Origin: Thermoflexales bacterium
GTDB lineage: Bacteria; Chloroflexota; Anaerolineae; B4-G1; SLSP01
DNA length: 5,093 bases
Assembly (NCBI GenBank): GCA_007130345.1
Contig: SLSP01000083.1
Span: 1-5,093, forward strand
Direction of reading: 5' to 3'
Shown here: positions 1 through 3,842 of the stretch, piece by piece
Layout of the letters: each line of letters starts with the position of its first letter
Numbering within the stretch: the stretch's first letter is position 1
Made by a program: the position numbers and the translations under genes
The notes under the pieces: model-generated
Seen by the model: only the letters and a program-made list of their open reading frames with translations
Databases searched by the model: none
What the model was told of the DNA's origin: nothing

Positions 1-1
1 C

Positions 2-577
2 ACGGGGTACACGGGCGAGCGCGTGGCCTACGAGCTATTCGTCCATCCCGACCAGTTGGTGGACTTCTGGAAGGCGCTGCTTGACCTGGGCGCGAAGCCG
101 TGTGGCCTCGCTTCCCGCGACAGCCTGCGCATCGAGGCCGGGCTGCCGCTCTACGGCCACGAGATGGCCGGCCCGCTCGATCTCACGATGGCGGATGCCG
201 GATTCGGCGCTTACGTCAAGACGTACAAGCCGTTCTTCGTGGGCCGTCAGGCGTTCATCGAACGCGAGCTAAAGCGCAAGGCGCAAGTCGTGCGCTTCCA
301 GGTTCCCGACAAGGGCCAGCCGATGCCGCACCAACTCGACCGGGTGGTGGATGACCGGGGCAAAGTCGTCGGCTACGTCACCAGTTGCTCCCTCGACACC
401 GAGGGACTGCTGCTCGGCCAGGCTTACGTGGACGAGCGCTACACCGCGCGGGGGACGAAGCTGGCGGTGCTGGTCACGCCGCGCCGCGCGCCGAAGCCCC
501 TCGACGAGCTGAAGATGGGCCAGCGCACGCAGTTGCCCGTCGCCATCGAGGTGCTGACGCGCTTCCCGAAGCGATAG
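2..577 (+). CDS. gcvT: GcvT-family aminomethyltransferase, C-terminal part (5' end outside window)
   Basis: The frame is already open at base 2 (TGYTGERVAYELF...), so the GTG at 23 is internal and the true start lies left of the window. About 191 C-terminal residues are present, compared with roughly 360-400 for the family. Glycine-cleavage T-protein uses tetrahydrofolate to take the aminomethyl group from lipoylated H-protein, releasing ammonia and methylene-THF in the cytoplasm. Visible family signatures are GYTGE at the left edge, RDSLRIEAGLPLYGHEM (about bases 119-169), then the GRQAFI stretch and the C-terminal barrel with GYVTSCSLDTEG. The end is atypical: canonical GcvT has TSG..SP in the barrel and a short PF(Y/V)..-type end, whereas here it is TSCSLDTEG and a tail ending in TRFPKR. 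A paralogous aminomethyltransferase or other folate-dependent member is therefore possible. The family call is secure and the exact substrate is not. An intrinsic terminator follows 14 bp after the TAG stop. Confidence 0.85.
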   Translation, partial: TGYTGERVAYELFVHPDQLVDFWKALLDLGAKPCGLASRDSLRIEAGLPLYGHEMAGPLDLTMADAGFGAYVKTYKPFFVGRQAFIERELKRKAQVVRFQVPDKGQPMPHQLDRVVDDRGKVVGYVTSCSLDTEGLLLGQAYVDERYTARGTKLAVLVTPRRAPKPLDELKMGQRTQLPVAIEVLTRFPKR

Positions 578-591
578 ATGTGTTAGTAGCG

Positions 592-620
592 AAGCCCCCC
601 GCGCGTGCGGGGGGCTTTTT
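592..620 (+). terminator. Rho-independent terminator of the gcvT-like gene
   Basis: A perfect 11-bp stem pairs AAGCCCCCCGC (592-602) with GCGGGGGGCTT (607-617) around a 4-nt loop, with the T-run at 616-620. It begins 14 bp after the gcvT stop. The other strand has no U-tract after the stem (it reads CTTCGCTAC), so it should work mainly for the plus strand, although the stem could also slow the converging transcript of the small membrane-protein gene. Confidence 0.93.
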
Positions 621-671
621 CTATGAAAGGGTGGAAGCTTGGCGTAGGTGCGCTGGGTCGCAAATGGCCGC

Positions 672-872
672 TTAAAACAGCCGGAACCAATCGGTACCGG
701 TCATAATCGAACAGGCCAGCATGACGAAGATGATGAACATGATAACGCCACATCCCACCCCGGTGCAAGAACAGCCTCGGCCAAAGCCGAAGTTTTCTTG
801 TAGCCAGTTGTAAACCGTATTGAGTAAGGCGAGTTTTAATAACCCTGCCAGACATCCAGGACGACGATCCAT
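672..872 (-). CDS. Small cysteine-containing single-pass membrane protein (66 aa), unknown function
   Basis: The 66-aa product starts MDRRPGCLAG and ends GTDWFRLF. An excellent Shine-Dalgarno sequence (AAGGAGG on the minus strand, about 879-885) lies 6-7 nt before the ATG, which is the main reason to prefer this frame over the overlapping longer one. Residues 8-26 (LAGLLKLALLNTVYNWLQ) could form an amphipathic or weakly hydrophobic helix. Residues 38-58 form a clear transmembrane segment (GVGCGVIMFIIFVMLACSI). A Gly/Cys-rich stretch, GFGRGCSCTGVGCG, precedes it. Cysteines are at 7, 34, 36, 41 and 54; the C34-x-C36 pair with C41 could bind metal or be lipid-modified, but that is speculation. 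The gene lies 59 bp downstream of the toast-rack gene on the same strand with no terminator between, so the two are probably one transcript. I do not recognise a named family. Confidence 0.72.
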   Translation of the reverse strand: MDRRPGCLAGLLKLALLNTVYNWLQENFGFGRGCSCTGVGCGVIMFIIFVMLACSIMTGTDWFRLF

Positions 873-878
873 AGTAAG

Positions 879-885
879 CCTCCTT
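879..885 (-). promoter_or_regulatory. Shine-Dalgarno of the 66-aa membrane protein
   Basis: The minus strand reads AAGGAGGCTTACT before the ATG at 872-870. This near-perfect ribosome-binding site decides that the 66-aa frame, not the overlapping 119-aa frame, is translated here. Confidence 0.8.
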
Positions 886-909
886 ATAAGTAGCTAATCG
901 AGAGGCGGA

Positions 910-929
910 TGGGGATAGCGATTTCCCCA
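910..929 (-). other. Intercistronic hairpin between the toast-rack and small membrane-protein genes
   Basis: TGGGGA (910-915) and TCCCCA (924-929) pair as a 6-bp stem with an 8-nt loop, starting 2 bp after the stop of the toast-rack gene. On the minus strand no U-run follows it, so it is not a convincing terminator. It could act as a 3' stability element or tune the second gene's expression. Confidence 0.35.
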
Positions 930-931
930 GG

Positions 932-1882
932 TTATCTCTCATCCTTATATACGGAGGTTGCTTCCACAGGTTGCACTTCGACCCTGGAATTGATGGATGA
1001 CACCGTAAGATTCAACGTGACCTCGGCTTCGCCGTAGGCGGCGTTGACGTAGTGGCCGTTTTTGCGGCGGAAACCTTCCGCAACCACCTTGCCGGAGATC
1101 GAACTGTGGTAGATTCTCACGCCGATGCCGTCAGGAACGCGCACCACCACTTTCCCAGAGATGCAGCTAAACGCCACTTCTAGGTCCTGGCGCGCCTCCG
1201 TGACATCCAGGTTGATGACACCGTTGGCCGTGTTCACTTCGACTTTCTTGAGCGTGTCGTAGTGCCCAGCGAGGGCCAAATTGATGGTGCCGTTGGCCGA
1301 ACCGATGGTCAGTTTCTCCAGCGCGGGGAAGGTGCCCGTCAGCGTCAGATCGTGCTTGCCGCTGGCGGTGCCCAGTTCGAGGGTGCGCAGGGCCGGGTAT
1401 TCGCCCGCCATATTGAGCGCGAGCTGGCCGCTGGCCGCGTTGAGCTTGACGCGCTCAAGTTGCGAGAGTGTGCCGTTCATGGCGGCGGTGATGCGCCCGC
1501 TTCCCATCTGGACGGTGAAATCGGTCAGATTCAGCGTGCCCCCGTCAAGGGCAACGCTGCCCGCGCCGACACTGAGGCTTAGGTCGAGGGGGATGGTGTC
1601 ATTGAAGCGCAAGCGCCAGTCCTGGTTCCTGCGGGAACAAGAGATGCCGCGCTGCACGGCATGGGTTACGTCCAGGCGGCCCCGCCCCGCGTCAACCTCG
1701 TAGCACACTTCCGGCTTCAAGTCTGGATCATCGTAAGTGAACCGGGCCTCCAGCAAAGACTCGGCCCCGCCGCCCACATCAAGCTGTCCCGCGCCCAACT
1801 TCACGACTGCCATCACTGCCTCCGCTGCGCCAACTTCCACACACTGCTCTTCGACGAGTTGTGCCTTATCGTGCGTATTCAT
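932..1882 (-). CDS. Toast-rack family protein (toast_rack_N / DUF2154-like) with beta-solenoid repeats
   Basis: The product is 316 aa from ATG 1882 (MNTHDKAQLVEEQ). The frame is open upstream to 2101, but the start at 1882 has AAGGAGG 7 nt before it and lies downstream of the promoter, so upstream codons are not used. Residues about 22-125 match my memory of the toast-rack N-terminal domain: VVKLGAGQLDVGGGAE, LLEARFTYDDPDLKPEV, then W-R-L-R-F-N-D-TIPLDLSLSVGAGS. From about 105 to 300 there is a ladder of beta-strand repeats with a Gly at 108, 129, 152, 175, 198, 221, 243 and 264. The motif is x-[SAN]-G with a mostly 23-residue period, as in the DUF4097-like right-handed beta-solenoid. No signal peptide or transmembrane segment is visible, so the protein appears cytoplasmic or is held by a partner. 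Related domains occur in envelope-stress proteins such as LiaF; a role here in membrane or stress sensing with the adjacent membrane protein is inference only. Confidence 0.8.
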   Translation of the reverse strand: MNTHDKAQLVEEQCVEVGAAEAVMAVVKLGAGQLDVGGGAESLLEARFTYDDPDLKPEVCYEVDAGRGRLDVTHAVQRGISCSRRNQDWRLRFNDTIPLDLSLSVGAGSVALDGGTLNLTDFTVQMGSGRITAAMNGTLSQLERVKLNAASGQLALNMAGEYPALRTLELGTASGKHDLTLTGTFPALEKLTIGSANGTINLALAGHYDTLKKVEVNTANGVINLDVTEARQDLEVAFSCISGKVVVRVPDGIGVRIYHSSISGKVVAEGFRRKNGHYVNAAYGEAEVTLNLTVSSINSRVEVQPVEATSVYKDER

Positions 1883-1891
1883 TTTATGGCC

Positions 1892-1898
1892 TCCTTGT
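1892..1898 (-). promoter_or_regulatory. Shine-Dalgarno fixing the toast-rack start
   Basis: The minus strand reads ACAAGGAGGCCATAAA and then ATG at 1882-1880. The strong AAGGAGG with about 7 nt spacing selects this ATG over the open codons that continue upstream to 2101. Confidence 0.8.
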
Positions 1899-1911
1899 TT
1901 AATATTATTAA
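1899..1911. repeat. Perfect AT palindrome in the toast-rack leader
   Basis: TTAATA-T-TATTAA is a 13-bp perfect palindrome directly upstream of the Shine-Dalgarno and downstream of the predicted transcription start. It may be an operator for a repressor with AT-rich specificity or a weak RNA hairpin. In such AT-rich DNA, chance is a serious alternative. Confidence 0.35.
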
Positions 1912-1925
1912 GGTAAACTATAAAT

Positions 1926-1954
1926 ATATTAACACAGATATTGATATTTGTCAA
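1926..1954 (-). promoter_or_regulatory. Sigma-70-type promoter for the toast-rack operon
   Basis: On the minus strand, a perfect -35 box TTGACA (1954-1949) is followed by a 17-bp spacer and a -10 box TAATAT (1931-1926), one mismatch from TATAAT. The predicted start is near 1919, which gives a leader of about 37 nt before ATG 1882. The optimal spacing and near-consensus boxes suggest a strong promoter that probably needs a repressor to control it. Confidence 0.85.
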
Positions 1955-1956
1955 TA
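1939..1956. promoter_or_regulatory. Candidate operator over the -35 box of the toast-rack promoter
   Basis: TATTGATATTTGTCAATA is a 6-bp inverted repeat (TATTGA...TCAATA) with a 6-nt spacer. It covers the whole -35 hexamer (1949-1954). This geometry fits a dimeric repressor that excludes RNA polymerase, but which protein binds is unknown. Confidence 0.45.
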
Positions 1957-1982
1957 CTTGGTTGATTATATTAAGGTCGCGT

Positions 1983-2054
1983 GCGTGAAACGTCAAACGT
2001 GAAACGTCAAGAGGGTAGATTGCCCTGGAGATCTTGACGTTTGATGCCTCACGC
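1983..2054. repeat. Intergenic GTGAAACGTCAA direct/inverted repeat element
   Basis: CGTGAAACGTCAA occurs twice in tandem (1984-1996 and 1998-2010, 14-bp period). The second copy's AAACGTCAAG (2002-2011) pairs perfectly with CTTGACGTTT (2033-2042). A second possible pairing matches GCGTGAAACGTCAAACGT (1983-2000) with 2037-2054 at 3 mismatches in 18. The loop itself holds AGGG (2012-2015) and CCCT (2023-2026). The element sits between the two divergent promoters and looks like a small dispersed palindromic repeat rather than a terminator, because no U-tract follows. Confidence 0.6.
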
Positions 2055-2086
2055 CCCCCCTTTGTCCGTTGCCTGGTCTGAATGTC

Positions 2087-2114
2087 TTGACATTCCGACA
2101 AATTTCAGTATAAT
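2087..2114 (+). promoter_or_regulatory. Sigma-70-type promoter for the HTH-jetA operon
   Basis: A perfect -35 box TTGACA (2087-2092), a 16-bp spacer and a perfect -10 box TATAAT (2109-2114). The predicted start is near 2121, leaving a leader of about 37 nt before ATG 2158. A promoter this close to consensus ahead of a potentially harmful defence operon implies repression. Confidence 0.88.
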
Positions 2115-2126
2115 AGGAACGTATTT

Positions 2127-2138
2127 GAACGTTTGTTC
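2127..2138. promoter_or_regulatory. LexA/SOS-box-like operator GAAC-GTTT-GTTC
   Basis: GAACGTTTGTTC has the GAAC-N4-GTTC arms known for LexA in Firmicutes and Actinobacteria. It lies about 13 bp after the -10 box, where a bound repressor would block initiation or early elongation. A partial copy (GAACGT, 2117-2122) precedes it by exactly 10 bp, one helical turn. The central four bases fit the Bacillus RNRY consensus imperfectly. The alternative is that this is the autoregulatory site of the HTH protein encoded just downstream. Confidence 0.5.
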
Positions 2139-2157
2139 TAAATAATGGGACGGAACT

Positions 2158-2403
2158 ATGATCGACACGCAAGGCAATCTCACCATTTTATTGGGCAAGC
2201 GTCAGATGGACACTGGCGAGCGATGGACGCTGCGCCGTCTGGCGCGTCTGGCCGAGGTGCCCAAAGACCTGGTTTACCGCCTCGACGCGGGCACAGCGCG
2301 TTACGTGGATTTGGACGCCCTCGACCGCCTCTGCGCGGTGCTGGCCTGCTCGCCCGAAGCCATCCTCACGCCCAACGGCGGCCCGGCAGAGGAGGGCGCG
2401 TGA
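2158..2403 (+). CDS. Small Cro/C1-type (XRE-like) HTH regulator, 81 aa
   Basis: An 81-aa product from ATG 2158, with a modest GGGACGG Shine-Dalgarno at about 2147-2153. Its layout is that of single-domain YozG-like XRE proteins. Residues 22-31 (RWTLRRLARL) form helix 2, 32-36 the turn, and 36-45 (KDLVYRLDAG) the recognition helix. The segment DLDALDRLCAVLACSPEAIL (51-70) matches the usual helix 4-5 end in which the 'L..LC..L....E.LL' pattern follows the HTH. There is no oligomerisation or effector domain beyond this. It is the first gene after the promoter and its TGA overlaps the GTG of jetA by 4 bp, so the two are translationally coupled. It probably represses its own operon by binding the repeats at 2117-2138, but this is inference. 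Confidence 0.82.
   Translation: MIDTQGNLTILLGKRQMDTGERWTLRRLARLAEVPKDLVYRLDAGTARYVDLDALDRLCAVLACSPEAILTPNGGPAEEGA
2388..2396 (+). promoter_or_regulatory. Shine-Dalgarno for jetA inside the HTH gene
   Basis: AGAGGAGGG within the last codons of the HTH gene, about 4 nt before GTG 2400. Together with the GTGA stop/start overlap it supports GTG 2400 as the jetA start rather than the in-frame ATG at 2145. Confidence 0.7.
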
Positions 2404-3827
2404 CCCCTGCGGCCAATCCCTTCGACGTGCTGCCTGCCGCGCTCTTCAACCCGCTCGGCTCCGGCGGCCACCAGCGCCACTACATGGCGATCCTGCTGCG
2501 CATCTACGCGCTGGCCGAGTTCAACCGCTACGGCCTGACCCGCGACGAAGTCGTCGCCGAGATCATCAACTACGTCACCCACGAGGGCGCGGATGCCCTC
2601 GATGCTGAGGCCGACGCCGCCGACGAGGCCGCCCCGCCCGATACCACCGACGCGCGCACTTACGCCGGATGGGTGCTGCGGCGCCTCTTCGACGCCGGGT
2701 GGCTGGAGCGCGAGCAGTCCGCCGATTATGTCGAGTACATCATTCTGCCCGATTACGCCTTCACCCTGCTGGAAGCGCTGCGCGCCATCCAGGAGCAGAA
2801 GCCGCGCGAGTACACGGGCCAGCTTTACGCGGCGCACCAGCTCCTCACCAGCGAGAACGACGACTTCTCGCCCGCCCTGGCGCTCAAACAGGCTTACGAG
2901 AGCGTGCGCCAACTCGTGCGCGGCCTCAACGAGCTGAACCAGAACATCCGCCGCTACACCGAGCGCGTGACCCGCGACCGTCCGGTGGCCGAGTTGCTCC
3001 GGCTCCAATACGAGGACTACGCCCAGGTGCTCGGCCCGTCGTACCACGCGCTCAAGACCTCCGACCACATCTCGCGCTACCGCCGCGACATCGTGGCGCG
3101 GCTGCAAGCGTGGCAACTGGACGCTGACTGGGTTCACCGCGCCGCCGACGAGCTGGCGATGCAAGGGCGCATCACGCCGGCGCAAGCCAGTCATGAGATC
3201 GATCACTTTATGCGCTTCATTATCAACAACCTGGAAACGCTCGACCCGCTCCTGGGCGAAATCGACCGGCGGCACGCGCAGTACCTCCGCACCTCGCTGC
3301 GACAGATCCGCTATCAGCTTGTGGGCGCCGATGGCGGCTTCAAGGACAGGCTGGCCCTGCTGGCTAAGGGCCTGGCGCGTTTGCTGGACGAGGGCGGGAG
3401 CGCGCTCCCGGCGGACGCGCCGACCTTCACCGCGACGCCGCTGCGCCAGCCCGACAGTCGCAGCCTCTACACGCCGCCGCAGCGCCGCGCGCCCTTCCGC
3501 CCGGAGCCGGTGGCCGCCCCCACCCTCGACCCGGCCTACGTCCGCGCCATCCGCGCCGAGACGCTGGCCTCGCTCGGCCAGGTCATCACCCCGGCGAAGA
3601 TTCAGCAGTTCGTGGCCGGGTTCTTCAACGGCCATCACACCCTCCACATCAGCGACCTGCCGCCGGAGACTTTCGCCGACGCCGCCGACCTCCCCTGGCT
3701 CATCTACACCATCGCCTACGGCAACCATCCCGAAGTCCGCTACGACATCGAGCCGGTCGCAGGCGAGCCGGTTGACCTCGGCCCCGTTACCGTCCAGCCG
3801 TTCCAACTCATCAAGCGGGAATCGTAG
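2400..3827 (+). CDS. jetA: JetA-like protein of the Wadjet anti-plasmid system (MukF-like kleisin)
   Basis: A 475-aa product from GTG 2400, typical of the JetA family (PF18982-type, from memory). JetA is the kleisin that, with JetB and the SMC protein JetC, forms a loop-extruding complex; JetD then cuts small circular DNA. Recognisable stretches are the N-terminal winged-helix region (NPFDVLPAALFNPLGSGGHQ, 6-25, onward to WLEREQSADYVEYIILPDYA, 101-120), EYTGQLYAAHQLL (137-149), SPALALKQAYESVRQLVRGL (157-176) followed by NELNQNIRRYTERV, SYHALKTSDHISRYRRDIVA (214-233), and LDPLLGEIDRRHAQYLRTSL with RQIRYQLVG (281-309). These form a long helical middle domain. A Pro-rich linker (about 336-376) leads to a C-terminal domain ending LPWLIYTIAYGNHPEVRYDI (431-450) and IKRES. 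Residues 64-85 are an Ala/Asp/Glu-rich low-complexity insert. The gene overlaps the HTH gene by 4 bp and is followed after 15 bp by an AAA-like gene rather than jetB. No jetB, jetC or jetD lies in the window. Confidence 0.75.
   Translation: MTPAANPFDVLPAALFNPLGSGGHQRHYMAILLRIYALAEFNRYGLTRDEVVAEIINYVTHEGADALDAEADAADEAAPPDTTDARTYAGWVLRRLFDAGWLEREQSADYVEYIILPDYAFTLLEALRAIQEQKPREYTGQLYAAHQLLTSENDDFSPALALKQAYESVRQLVRGLNELNQNIRRYTERVTRDRPVAELLRLQYEDYAQVLGPSYHALKTSDHISRYRRDIVARLQAWQLDADWVHRAADELAMQGRITPAQASHEIDHFMRFIINNLETLDPLLGEIDRRHAQYLRTSLRQIRYQLVGADGGFKDRLALLAKGLARLLDEGGSALPADAPTFTATPLRQPDSRSLYTPPQRRAPFRPEPVAAPTLDPAYVRAIRAETLASLGQVITPAKIQQFVAGFFNGHHTLHISDLPPETFADAADLPWLIYTIAYGNHPEVRYDIEPVAGEPVDLGPVTVQPFQLIKRES
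3395..3410. repeat. 16-bp perfect palindrome inside jetA
   Basis: CGGGAGCGCGCTCCCG is self-complementary over 16 bp and lies where the helical domain ends and the linker begins (codons of GGSALP, residues 332-337). It may form a hairpin in the mRNA. In GC-rich coding DNA it may also be chance. Confidence 0.5.
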
Positions 3828-3830
3828 CTC

Positions 3831-3836
3831 AAGGAG
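3831..3836 (+). promoter_or_regulatory. Shine-Dalgarno of the AAA-like/DUF1703 gene
   Basis: AAGGAG at 3831-3836 with a 6-nt spacer to ATG 3843, in the 15-bp gap after the jetA stop. It fixes the start and indicates strong independent initiation within the operon. Confidence 0.8.
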
Positions 3837-3842
3837 ATTACC

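Noticed and set aside
910..929. Terminator between the toast-rack and small membrane-protein genes
   Set aside because: The 6-bp stem is not followed by a U-tract on the minus strand, so read-through into the small gene is expected.
583..942. 119-aa minus-strand frame overlapping the small membrane protein
   Set aside because: It starts inside the end of the toast-rack gene without a good ribosome-binding site and runs through the gcvT terminator. The overlapping 66-aa frame has a strong ribosome-binding site and a clear membrane helix.
1983..2054. Possible CRISPR array from the tandem GTGAAACGTCAA copies
   Set aside because: Only two 13-bp copies with a 1-bp gap exist, with no spacer-length intervals and no cas genes.
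1883..2101. N-terminal extension of the toast-rack protein by 73 codons
   Set aside because: It would start upstream of the predicted promoter and read through the repeat element and AT-rich control DNA. The ATG at 1882 has an ideal ribosome-binding site.
2145..2399. In-frame extension of jetA upstream to ATG 2145, giving a 560-aa protein that overlaps the whole HTH gene
   Set aside because: The extension has no family resemblance and is rich in Arg/Pro/Gly, as expected of an out-of-frame reading. The HTH frame is convincing, and GTG 2400 has a good AGGAGG with a GTGA overlap.
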